Made by a program: the position numbers and the translations under genes
Shown here: positions 22,983 to 33,257 of the stretch, one piece after another
How positions within the stretch are numbered: the stretch's first letter is position 1
Layout of the letters: every line of letters begins with the position of its first letter
Notes under the pieces: generated by a model
Seen by the model: only the letters and a program-made list of their open reading frames with translations
Databases searched by the model: none
Told to the model about the DNA's origin: nothing
Origin: Nicotiana tabacum
Taxonomy: Eukaryota > Streptophyta > Magnoliopsida > Solanales > Solanaceae
DNA length: 64,000 bases
Assembly: GCF_000715075.1 (NCBI RefSeq)
Contig: NC_134100.1
Span: 27,748,542-27,812,541 of the forward strand
Direction: 5' to 3'

Positions 22983-23760
22983 ATGACACAGAACCTCAGA
23001 ACAGGGTGGGTCGGTACTGATGACCGACAACAATTGGTCGAACAGAACAACGGGTTGGTAGAAGAAGTGAAAATGCTGAGACAACATGTGGCAGACATGT
23101 ATCAGGCATGGATAACTGGGAAAGCACCACCCCCACCACCGCCAAGCTTTTCAAACTCTGGCATTACCCATCCCCCATACTCTCCATCCCAACCCACTTA
23201 TGACAGCTTTCCTAGCTACTCGAGTAGCTCCATCACTCGTCCACGCTACTCCCCTCCCCAATGCTACTTCTCTCCACGAGATTCCCAAAGACGGGCTTCA
23301 CTTTCCAAATACCCAGCTCCACAGAAGGCCTATCCACCCTCACAAGCCTACCGGAAGCCCCTGGATCAGGTTTCCGGCCCAATCAAGCATTTAGGAACGA
23401 AAGGTTGCTGAAACGAGGAAAGGCTCTCACCCCTATCGGAGTATCTTATGCAAGTCTGTTTGAAAGGCTAAAGCATGCTGGCTCGATTGAGCCACTCCCC
23501 GCATGTACTCCAAATCCACTTGCAAGGAGCTTTGATCCGGCAGCGCGAGATGCTCCTACCACTCCAATGTCATAGGGCACAACATTGAGAGCTGTCATAG
23601 TTGGAGAAGGGAAGTAGAGCAAATGATCCAAGAAGGGCGGGTTGTGATTAATAACAGTGACATGGTGCACTCGAGCCCCCTTGAGAACTTGCCAACGGAT
23701 GTTGATGATATTGAAGCTGGTAATGGTCTTGACAGTATCGATGCAAAGCTCAATGGCTAA
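22983..23760 (+). pseudogene. gag remnant of element C
   Basis: Begins MTQNLRTGWVG at 22983, with a K/E/Q-rich stretch and a proline/tyrosine/serine-rich linker (residues about 55-120), stopping at 23411. An overlapping frame (to 23575) gives RPNQAFRNERLLKRGKALTP and YASLFERLKHAGSIEPL, like the region before the knuckle in gag of element A. A third frame, 23547-23760, encodes CSYHSNVIGHNIESCHSWRR (a CX2HX5HX4C version of the knuckle) and then NNSDMVHSSPLENLP to a TAA. At least two frameshifts separate these pieces. The gag core that in A precedes the linker is absent. It is not expected to make a working gag. Confidence 0.8.
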
Positions 23761-24648
23761 GATGCCAGTCTTGATAAAGTGGAAGGACGCTCTGTTCCTT
23801 GGTTAACAAGAGAGAAGCTTGTGGTGGCTTATTTTGTTGACATTTATGTTGTTTGGATTATTAGGGTTATAAGTCGGATATTGTCTTGTCCAGTTTGTTT
23901 TAGGATTTTGTTCTGGATTGTTTTGTTTGTTTTGTTATTTAAACCATTTCACCGGTAGTCTAATACAAAATCCGGTCTTTCTTTATTTCCAGTCATCTCT
24001 TTGTTTGGTCCTTTTATCATTTTTGTTCAGTGCCGATTCTAGTGACATGACATGCGCACACAGTTTGGGCTTAACCTTAAAAGTTAATCGTAAAACCCTG
24101 GAAAGGCGATCAGACCATTTAAAGGAAATAAGAACGGTTTGGGATTATTTGAAGCCCGAGTCATGTGGAACTGGGGCAAATTAAACACAAAGAAAACCGT
24201 TAAAATCAAGATTCTCCAAATTGGTGTGAGGGTCATTCATGATAATGAGAGTGTCGCCCAACGATGTTTTAGAAATAACAAAGGGAAAAGCAAATGTTTA
24301 ACATAATTGTCAAGCCCAGCACCGTCGGAAGAGACTATAAATCTATTATTTGTTGTGTTGTTTGCATTTGGCATGTTTTGAAGACTGGAATGACGAAGGC
24401 ATTTTGTTCTGCTACCTAAACACTTTATCCTTCGTTACCCCTCTTGAGCCTTACTTATTTTTCTTTCATACCCCTCGTTCAGAATCAGTAAAAACGACTA
24501 GAAAACGCGAGCATGGCATGAAAACATGAAAAAAAAGAGAAGAAAAAAGAAAGAAAAAAAAAGAAGAAAAGAAAACAACAAAACGAAAAAGAAAAGAAAA
24601 AATGAAAAAAAAAACAAAAGAAAGTCAAATGAAAAAAGAGGAATTGGG
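23761..24648 (+). other. Start of 3' region of element C
   Basis: No pol domain can be read in any frame. The sequence is T-rich (23820-24010), then unremarkable, then a purine-rich A/G run (24520-24640) that ends at RNA motif copy 5. The internal deletion that removed protease-RT-RNase H-integrase therefore lies at about 23.76 kb. Confidence 0.55.
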
Positions 24649-24704
24649 AACTACGTTTGACCTGATTCCTCAAAGAGGATACGTAGGCGCCTCACGGCTC
24701 GGTC
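24649..24704 (+). other. Structured RNA motif, copy 5 (3' region, element C)
   Basis: GAA, P1 CTACG/CGTAG, pseudoknot GACC/GGTC (inverted relative to copies 1 and 4), P2 TCCTC-AAA-GAGGA, P3 weak (GCC-TCAC-GGC). It is followed at once by a 10-bp tandem repeat. Confidence 0.65.
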
Positions 24705-24710
24705 ATAGGG

Positions 24711-24750
24711 TGCATAGTGTGCATAGTGTGCATGGTGTGCATAGTGTAAC
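24711..24750 (+). repeat. 10-bp tandem repeat
   Basis: Four near copies of GCATAGTGTG directly after RNA motif copy 5. Confidence 0.8.
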
Positions 24751-26390
24751 AAAAAATTTAAAAAAATATATATAATAATAAATAATCCCCAAGGAAGAAA
24801 CTGGGACAAAGGTTGCGCTTGTTGTAAACAAATATGATTTCGAAGGTTGTAATTTTGAACCCCAAATTTGATTTGTTTTTGAGCCTTTAATACCCTTTCT
24901 TTCTAAGCCTATCCAAAAAACCCACATTAGGGTCCAAAGAAAGACCTTCTGACCAGTATGCAAAAGATGCCAAGTCAGACAAATGAGAGTCTTACCGGCG
25001 AACATAACTCCGCCCCACAGCAGAAAGGACTCTAATCTCCAGCAGAGAGAGTCATACCGGCAACACTCCAAATCCCTAGCTGGAAAGTGATACAAATGAG
25101 AGAGTCTTATCGGTGAAAATCTTCACGGACACCATAAGGCGATGAAAGCTGAGAGAAAAACCAAAATGAGAGAGACTTGATAGTGAAAACCCTTCGGGCA
25201 CTACAAGTCGAATAAGATTGAGAATCAGATGGGGAATTGCCAATTGAAGGTCTTGAAAGACGATTGACGACGGAAGATAGGCCACAAATGCATGCCATGA
25301 CCATTAGAGTCGGTGTCTGCGTTTGATAGGTTTTTATTTATAGTTTCTTTTGTTACAGAGACATCTTTTTCATTTGTCTTTTATTCTGTTCCTTTTTTTA
25401 TCTTTTTCCTTTCATAGAAAAACTCCCCAATAGAGTCTGTCTGGTCAAAACAAGTGTGAATTGACTTCAAAATATGCCATCAGCTTTCCAATTATGCAAG
25501 ATAAGATCTGACTAGTACATCCAAGTGGTATAGTCAGCGAGGAACAAACGCGAGGCCAGTGTCAAAAAAAGATATCCCCAGCAAAAGGGAATTGACAAAA
25601 GGATTGACAAGTGTCAAGAGGGATACCCTTGCCGAAATCAAAGGTTATAAACCTCAAGGCCAAGGCCCGTTGAACAAAGAAAGGAGAGCAGTGAGCATGA
25701 TTTGGGGAAATTCATACTAGACTAAAAGGTCGAGGAAATGCCAGTTTTCGAGCTATGCCACAAAAGAAGAGGGATATCCCCAGCAGAAAGGGATTATCCC
25801 CAGCAAATAATATCATCCCCAACAAGTTGTGGAGCGCAGAGCAAGGAAGGAGAAAAGGAAAAGTCATCCCAGTAGGAGTATCACAACCAACCACCACGTT
25901 TTAAACTAACAAATTTTGTTTGATTTGAAACAGGTAAAGGAAATGACATTGATGACAGAAATGCATGCCATAAGGGAGACTGTCAAACTGGGGCAGAAAA
26001 TTTTCCTTTCATTTGGAAAATTTTCTGGAAGTCAGGTACCCATTCGAGGAAGAATAAAGATAGCACCAGTCTCAAGGGAAGTGGTATTTGAACCAGTGTT
26101 GCCCCAACATAATAAGTTTAAATGGAGGAAGTATTCCCCAGCAGACAGAATAAAGGGATGACACTTGTGCTTAGAAAAGCAAAAAGCCATTATCATCCCC
26201 AGCAGCTTCCAGAAGAATGAAGCATCGACTTGAAGGGATAAAATTCCCCAGTAGCGTTATCCTCAACAACGTTATCCCGAGAAGATAAAACTTTTATCCC
26301 CAGCAGTGTTGAAAAAAAAACAAAAAAAAGGAAAAAAAAAGAAAAAAAAATTGAATTTGAAGGAGGGGAAGAAAGGAGACTTCCCTAGTA
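24751..26390 (+). other. 3' region of element C with dispersed TCCCCAGCAG words
   Basis: Non-coding. It contains repeated short phrases: AGAGAGTCTTACCGG-like segments at 24990, 25045 and 25095, and many TCCCCAGCAG or one-mismatch versions. Exact copies are at 25777, 26135, 26196 and 26297. No ORF is supported. Confidence 0.6.
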
Positions 26391-26403
26391 GTATTATCCC
26401 CAG

Positions 26404-26595
26404 CAATCAGGCGTCCACCTGGAGAACAAGGAAGAGCAGTTGGAGTATTAACAATCAGGCGTCCACCTGGAGAACAAGGAAGAGCAGTTGAAGTATCAGC
26501 AATCAGGAGCCCACCTGGAGAATAAGGGAATACAATGGAAGTATCAGCAATCAGGAGCCCACCTGGAGAATAAGGGAATACAATTCAAATTTTAA
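26404..26595 (+). repeat. 48-bp tandem repeat, 4 copies
   Basis: The unit starts CAATCAGGCGTCCACCTGGA or CAATCAGGAGCCCACCTGGA, at about 26404, 26452, 26500 and 26548. It shares the GGAGCCC-CCTGGAGAA core with the arrays at 27790 and 28239. Confidence 0.85.
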
Positions 26596-26994
26596 GTAAT
26601 CAGGAGCCCCCTCTGAAAAATAGAATGGTGATTTGTTGGTTGAAGTTGGGAGCCTGCCCATATAACAGAGGAATACATTCAGTCTTTTCATTTCAAAAAA
26701 AAAAAAAACGAAAAAAGAAAGAAAAAGGGGGAAGTAGTTTGCAGAGGAATGAAACATCCTACTCAAAAGGAAGTAATTTTGGAAGGAGTAAGATAACATA
26801 TTTACTCAGCAGAGTTATCCACAGCAGTGTTATCCCCAGTGGATCATCGAGATGTAGAAGCATCCTCGACAGAGTTTCGGGCAACCCAGAGTGGGTAAGG
26901 AAGAAAAGGAAAAGTCATCCCCAGCAAAATAATCCCCAGCAGTTTCGAGGGAAGACAACACAGGTAAGTAAATAATTCAGGAAGAAGGAAATGG
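26596..26994 (+). other. Spacer between minisatellites in element C
   Basis: Non-coding. It includes one stray unit of the later array (GAAGTTGGGAGCCTGCCC, near 26643) and an exact TCCCCAGCAG at 26933-26942. Confidence 0.5.
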
Positions 26995-27790
26995 TTCACG
27001 CATAGGAGAGGCATTTCCTCCTAAGTCTAGTTTCACCCATAGGAGATGCATTTCCTCCTAAGTTTACTTTTACCCCATAGGAGATGCATTTCCTCCTAAG
27101 TTTAGTTTTTACCCATAGGAGATGCATTTCCTCCTAAGTTTGTTTTAGTTTCACCCATAGGAGATGCATTTCCTCCTAAGTTTGTTTTTACCCATAGGAG
27201 ATGCATTTCCTCCTAAGTTTGTTTTAGTTTCACCCATAGGAGATGCATTTCCTCCTAAGTTTGTTTTTACCCATAGGAGAGACATTTCCTCCTAAGTTGT
27301 TGTTGAACCAATAGGAGACGCATTTCCTCCTAAGTTTAGTTTCACCCATAGGAGAGGCATTTCCTCCTAAGTTTAATTTTTACCCATAGGAGAGGCATTT
27401 CCTCCTAAGTTTAGTTTCACCCATAGGAGAGACATTTCCTCCTAAGTTGTTGTTGAACCAATAGGAGAGGCATTTCCTCCTAAGTTTAGTTTCACCCATA
27501 GGAGAGGCATTTCCTCCTAAGTTTGTTTTCACCCATAGGAGAGGCATTTCCTCCTAAGTTTAGTTTCACCCATAAGAGAGGCATTTCCTTCTAAGTTTGT
27601 TTTACCCATAGGAGAGGCATTTCCTCCTAAGTTTATTTTACCCATAGGAGATGCATTTCCTCCTAAGTTTCTTTTAGTTTCACCCCATAGGAGATGCATT
27701 TCCTCCTAAGTTTAGTCTTACCCATAGGAGAGGCATTTCCTCCTAAGTTTATTTTACCCATAGGAGAGGCATTTCCTCCTAAGTTGTTGT
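26995..27790 (+). repeat. Minisatellite, about 21 copies of a 34-42 bp unit
   Basis: The unit is CCCATAGGAGATGCATTTCC followed by TCCTAAGTTT and a variable spacer of GTTTTAG, TTTCA or GTTGTTGAA. The core AGGAGATGCATTTCCT is an imperfect palindrome centred on ATGCAT. Unit length varies only in the spacer. Tat-lineage elements are known for hypervariable tandem repeats in the 3' UTR that can seed satellites. Confidence 0.92.
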
Positions 27791-28238
27791 TGAAATCAGG
27801 AGTCCGCCTGGAGAACAGAGACATACTTTTCAAGTTTGACGTCAGGAGCCCGCCTGAAGAGAGGAAAATCGTTTTTAAAAGTTGTTGAAATCTTGCCAAC
27901 CTAAACAAAGGAATGGCGATGTATTGTTTGAAGTCAGGAGCCTGCCTGAAGAGAGAAATGACGATTATTTTCAAAGTTGTTGTAAGGAGCCCGCCTGAAG
28001 AGAGGAAAGGCGTTTTTAAAAGTTGTTGAAATCTTGCCAACCTAAAGAAAGGAATGGCGATGTATAGTTTGAAGTTAGGAGCCCGCCTGAAGAGAGGAAT
28101 GGCGATTTATTTTCAAAGTTGTTGTTGAAGTCAGGAGCCCGCCTGAAGAGAGGAAAGGCGTTTATTTTAAAAGTTGTGTATTTGAAGTCAGGAGCCCGCC
28201 TGAAGAGAGGAATGACGCTTATTTTTAAAAGTTGTTGT
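27791..28238 (+). repeat. Degenerate repeat with GTCAGGAGCCCGCCTGAAGA core
   Basis: About seven irregular copies spaced 40-75 bp, with GAGAGGAAAGGCG or GAGAGGAATGGCG tails and AAAGTTGTTG spacers. Confidence 0.8.
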
Positions 28239-28580
28239 TGATGTGGGGAGCTCGCCCAGATAACAGAGGAATACATTTCAGTCTTTTCATTTCAAGCATT
28301 GAAGTTGGGAGCCCGCCCAGATAACAGAGGAATACATTTCAGTCTTTTCATTTCAAGCATTGAAGTTGGGAGCCCGCCCAGATAACAGAGGCATACATTT
28401 CAGTCTTTACATTTCAAGCATTGAAGTTGGGAGCCCGCCCAGATAACAGAGGCATACATTTCAGTCTTTACATTTCAAGAGTTGAAGTTGGGAGCCCGCC
28501 CAGATAACAGAGGCATACATTCAGTCTTTAATTTCAAGTGTTGAAGTTGGGAGCCCGCCCATAGAACAAGAGGCATACAT
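28239..28580 (+). repeat. About 61-bp tandem repeat, 6 copies
   Basis: The unit starts GAAGTTGGGAGCCCGCCCAG, continues ATAACAGAGG and ends CATTTCAAGCATT. Starts are near 28239, 28300, 28361, 28423, 28485 and 28543; the last copy is diverged. Confidence 0.9.
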
Positions 28581-28905
28581 TTCAAGATCAAGTCAGAGGA
28601 CAATAAAACAGAGGGTTACAATAGGAATCCCCAGCAGGAAACAATAAAATTCCCCGGCACCAGGAAACAGAAGGTTGCAACAAGAGGTCACAGTACAAAC
28701 TCAAGTACATGTGTCAAAAGAAGAAAAGCACCGGAAGAAATGCAAGCAGACAAGGAAGCAAGGCAACAAAAACAAATTGTACTCTAGCCTAGCTTCTTGT
28801 TTTCTTTTAAGCAAGGTGTAACAAGGAGATCGGTAAGTAGTAGTAATAGCATGCAACAACAGTAACAATGCAGTCTCACGGTAGTCCCAGCTACCAAAAT
28901 TTCTC
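28581..28905 (+). other. 3' UTR spacer of element C
   Basis: Non-coding A-rich sequence with TCCCCAGCAG at 28628-28637. No gene is supported. Confidence 0.5.
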
Positions 28906-28973
28906 GAACTACATTGACCTGATTCCTGTTTAGCCCAGGATATGTAGGAAACCTTTGAAGCAAAGGTTCGGTC
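28906..28973 (+). other. Structured RNA motif, copy 6 (just before PPT, element C)
   Basis: GAA, P1 CTACA/TGTAG (compensatory change from CTACG/CGTAG), pseudoknot GACC/GGTC, P2 TCCTG/CAGGA (loop TTTAGCC), P3 AACCTTTG/CAAAGGTT (8 bp, loop AAG). This is the strongest single copy for P3. It lies about 105 nt upstream of the 3' LTR. Confidence 0.75.
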
Positions 28974-29065
28974 AAATCTTTTTCAAAAATGCTTCACACG
29001 GAGTACTCGGAGGGGCAAAAATCGCTCGCTTTATCTTTGCACGAAAACCCTTCGTGTCTTCGGGC

Positions 29066-29078
29066 AAAGAGGGGCAGC
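29066..29078 (+). other. Polypurine tract of element C
   Basis: AAAGAGGGGCAGC lies immediately before the 3' LTR start (TGTAAGCACG), where plus-strand synthesis would be primed. Confidence 0.8.
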
Positions 29079-32000
29079 TGTAAGCACGTGATTTTTGCCC
29101 TATACGAGAATTACTCCCAAAAAATTCAAAAATAAAATGATTTTCTTTGGTGTGCAATTTTGTGATATTTTGAATAATTATTTGTATTTGTCTATGCGTG
29201 TTTATTTGCTAAATTAATAAAAAATACAAAAATATGTCGCATTTTGCATGTAGGATTTAATTCTACAATTGTTAGTAATTAAATTTGTTTTACAAAAATT
29301 TAAAAAACTACAAAAATAGGCATCGTTTGCATTTTTAGCATTTAATGTCCAAATATACAATTTTATGCTTAATTATTACTTAATTGGGCGTTAATTGATA
29401 TTGGGAGTTAATTTGCGCTTTTATAACTTAATTTAATTCTTAATAATAGTTTAAGTATTTTTATAATTTAGTTTTAGAGAAATAAAAGAAGAAAAGAGAG
29501 CGAAAATATAAAGAAAGTCGGAATTGGGCCTCTTCTTCAATTTCAAGCCACAGGCCCAAATGGCCCAACCTTCCCTACGACCCAGTCCATTTCGAACTAG
29601 GTCGACCCAGTCCATAACCCAACACTCCTATTATTTTACAAACAAAATAAAATAAAAAAAAGGAAGAAAAAACCCTAAAAAGACCTAAGTCATCCGCCCC
29701 CCCCCCCCCACTTTTGCTTCTTCTTCTCCAAAGTTTCTCTTTAGCATCAATGGCTTCCCCCTCAAAGCTCAACCATGGCTGCCCTTTCCCCCTCACCCTC
29801 ATGCCACACACACACGTCAACACATACACACACATATACAACGGAAAAAGCACACACGCAGCGGCTGCTCTTCTTCGTTCTTCACTCCAAACGACTATCG
29901 TCGTCATGCCACTGTTGCTTCGTTTTCTTCCAGCTGCTGCTGGCACGCGTCAACACTGCTGCTGCTTGACACCCCATTGCTGCTGCTGTTCAACGTCGAC
30001 CAATCGCCATTGCTTCACCATAGTCCGTTGACAAAGCTCCTTCGTCGCCGCTGCTTCTCCTCCTTCCTCCGCCGCTGCTTCTGCTTCTCGATGTCGTGCT
30101 GCTCCTGCTCGTCGCAGCAGGTGTTGGACAGACTGCTGCTGCTGCTCGTCGCGGCAGTAGCTGCGGGCTGCTTCTACTTCTTCTTCGTCTTCGTCGTCCT
30201 TCGTTCGAGCTTTGGTCGAGGCTCGGACAGATTTGTTTACAATCAAAGTTCGTCGTTGTTCATCTTAGGTTAGTTGTTCTAAGTTTTATTTTTGTTCATA
30301 TTTTTGTTGGATATTTTTCGGATCCAAAATCGTTAAATGATAATCCTTGTCTTGTTCGTTGATTCATCGTTGAAATAATTTTCTAGTGTGTTCATGTTGT
30401 TTTGTTAAATTAATTTTCAGATTTCAAAATAGAAGTTTAATTTGTTGTTTTCATATTCATTTCATGTTTGTATTATTGTTTAAGTGAATATTTGTTAGTT
30501 TGATGTTTGTTAGATTCAAATTGAAATTTAATTAACTATTTCTTCAATTTGTTTCATGAGTTTATGTATTGTTAGAAATTGTTAATATTGTTAAGTTCAA
30601 GCTTAAGTTCATAATTGTTTATTCGTCGATCTTGTTATTTGTCTAAAAGAATTTAGTTGTGTTAAAGGAAATATATTGATTTAATCGTTTAATCCGTCAT
30701 GTTTGTTGTGTTAAAATAGATTCATTCATGTTCATACTTTGTTTGGATGGTCTTGAATCCGAATTTTGTATAGTTTGATTTCTTGTTTATCATTTATGAT
30801 TATTTCTTGAATTTGTCTCATAATCTTGTTTAAGTTTAATATAGGAATTGTTTGTTGTAATGTTGTTAGAATTGATTTTAAGTTCAATATGATTGAAGTT
30901 AGAAATCTAAATATACTTGTTTGTTGTAGTTGTTGAATCCGAAAATAGGATTGTTTGTTGCTAAAATATTGTTCAATCAAATTTTAGTTGTTCTTTGTTG
31001 TTCAATTTGTGTTCATGTGATTTGTTGTTGAAATGTTGTTAAAATCGTGTTCATGTGATATTGTTGTTATGATGTTCATCCGTGTTCATATTGTTGTTTG
31101 AACATTGTTAGAAATTGATCATATTGTCTATATTTTGGTTAAGTTTGATTAATTGATGTGTTATAGCTGATGGGTAGTTTGGTAATTTATAGTACTTTCG
31201 GGGGTAAAATAGTAATTTGTAATAGGGTCAGAGGGGTAGTTTAGGAATTGTACATTTTTTAATTGTTTATATGAAGCATGTGGGACAAAATAAAATGGGA
31301 TGGGTTGTGATATGGTTATTTAATATAAAGGGGGGACAAGATTTAATTTAAAGGGGAATCTTGCATTATTTTATGTTAGGCATGAGGGACAAAATGAAAT
31401 GGGGTGGTGTGATATGTTTATTTAATGTAATGGGGATGAGTGGGAAGATAATGGGTTGGGTAGAGAAAAAGTGTTGATTTTAATTAATTGAAAGGTTTAT
31501 GGGATGAGTTATAAGAAGAAGTCTTGAACACAAGACAAAAGAACAGAGAGAACAGATAAGAGAAAAATACACAGATACGAGAGAGAGAAACAAATCTGAA
31601 AATAAGAGAGAGAAAATGGCTGAACATTTAAGAGATAAAAAATTCCGAAAATATTTAAGCTTTCAAATAAAAAAAACCTAAAAAAAACATTCTGCTTTCT
31701 TTGTTTGAAATCAGAATTAATTGTTGTTTCATCAAAGCTGGAAGCTTTTGTTTTTTTTTGGGGATTACTACTCCACCGGTCTGTTACTGGGTTGTTACTG
31801 TTGCTGGGCTATTGTTGCTGTGTTGTACTGATTTTACTGTTGCTGCTGATTCTCATATTCATTTTCTTTTGCTTCCAATATCAGGTACACAACTGAAAAG
31901 CTGGTTATTGTAATCCGAAATATGAAGTGTGAATACATATGAAGAATGAAAATTTGAAGTTTTAATTTCGTTTTTTTCTTTGTTCCTTTTGTTGATTGTA

Positions 32001-33257
32001 TTTAAGCTATTTCATGAATTACTAAATAATAAATGGAATAAGAAAATAATATCATAAGTTAGTCTGTAATAAATCGGTTCGGCAAAATAGGTTAATTCAC
32101 TAGTTTTGAAGGCTTCAAGATTATAGGTTGATCATGAACAAGTAGCTAAATTTAGCTAAGACACGATTTTAAATTAAACATCGTAAATTAGGTATTAAGG
32201 CATGACTTGAGCTTAAGCAATATTAGAAGAACGTTTAAGTCTAATAAACTTTCTAATAAGCTTTAGTAATTATGGTTAAATTTAGTTTCAAATGATTGTG
32301 AATAATTAATCTCAATAATATTTTTTTTAAAAATAACAATGCTGAGTTTTAATCTAGCTATATTTGTTTATTTTGAATATTAGTTGTTGAATTTTTATTT
32401 AATTTATAATTTTCGAAATTAAGAATAAAATTCCTTTTTCATCAATATTTGTATTAACCAAGCAATTAGCGTGTCATGTTTTCTTAAATAATAATAATAA
32501 TAAAAAAACGTAATTAATTAGGATTTTTTTATTCATTTTAGAGACTAATTTTAAATAGCAAAATGTAGTCGCTTTAAGATTTATCCATTTAGGAAAATAA
32601 ATGAGATGAGCCTCGCTTAATAAAATGTATAGATTGTGGGGCCCTCAATAAATGTACATTTAATTGCTTAGAATTAAGGAGGAGTCGTTTTAGCAAATTT
32701 CACGGCCCTACCCCAAAGTAATAAATCGCTAATTGCTTTAGGCGCGATATAATAATAATACATTCTTAAACACGGGTATGCATTTATGCGACCCAAATCA
32801 AAATCCCAAAACATTGAATAAAAATACGTTCCGGATCGTGGATGCATTTTATGTGACCCAATCCAAAGACATGTTTTTAAACGATGTTCACATTCTTTAA
32901 AAAATATAATAATGTAAGCGGTAAAAAGATAAAACTTGCACATGAGTCCATATTTGTATAAAATCAGATAATCAAGCAAGATATAACAGTTGACCGACCG
33001 TGCTAGAACCACGGAACTCGGGAATGCCTAACACCTTCTCCCGGGTTAACAGAATTCCTTATCCGGATTTCTGGTGCGCAGACTGTAATACAGAGTCATT
33101 CTTTTCCTCGATTCGGGATTAAAATAGGTGACTTGGGACACCCTAAATCTCCCAAGTGGCGATTCTGAAATAAAGAAATAAATCCCGTTTCGACTGTCCT
33201 TTAATTGGAAAAAACTCCCACGCACCCTCGCGGGGGCGGAAAAAGGAGGTGTGACAA
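29079..33257 (+). repeat. 3' LTR of element C (4179 bp, full length)
   Basis: Same termini as the 5' LTR, but retains the segment at 29384-29764 lost from the 5' copy, which includes a C-rich run at about 29697-29710. A putative TATA is near 31508 and CAGGTACACAAC at 31882-31893. The end at 33257 is followed by target duplication ACTGG. Confidence 0.93.

Larger units (their letters stand above)
16964..33257 (+). mobile_element. Element C: complete non-autonomous Ogre/Tat-type retrotransposon
   Basis: 16.3-kb element with matching LTRs, PBS and PPT, flanked by perfect target duplications ACTGG (16959-16963 and 33258-33262). It splits the integrase of Tekay element T. Its two LTRs look about 99% alike by eye (not computed), so it is a fairly recent insertion. 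The 8.3-kb interior keeps only a gag remnant; ORF1, protease, RT, RNase H and integrase are absent. It carries four copies of the structured RNA motif and a 3' region of tandem repeats. It must have been copied with proteins from an autonomous relative. Confidence 0.93.

Noticed and set aside
26995..27790. CRISPR-like array of repeats and spacers
   Set aside because: Spacers are near-identical variants of GTTTTAG/TTTCA, the repeat is degenerate, and the setting is a plant retrotransposon 3' region. It is a minisatellite.
28906..28973. Canonical HDV-like or hammerhead ribozyme
   Set aside because: The helix order matches HDV, but P1 length, the 5' G, the inner loop and the J4/2 strand do not. 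The hammerhead core CTGATGA with GAAA is absent. Kept only as a structural hypothesis.
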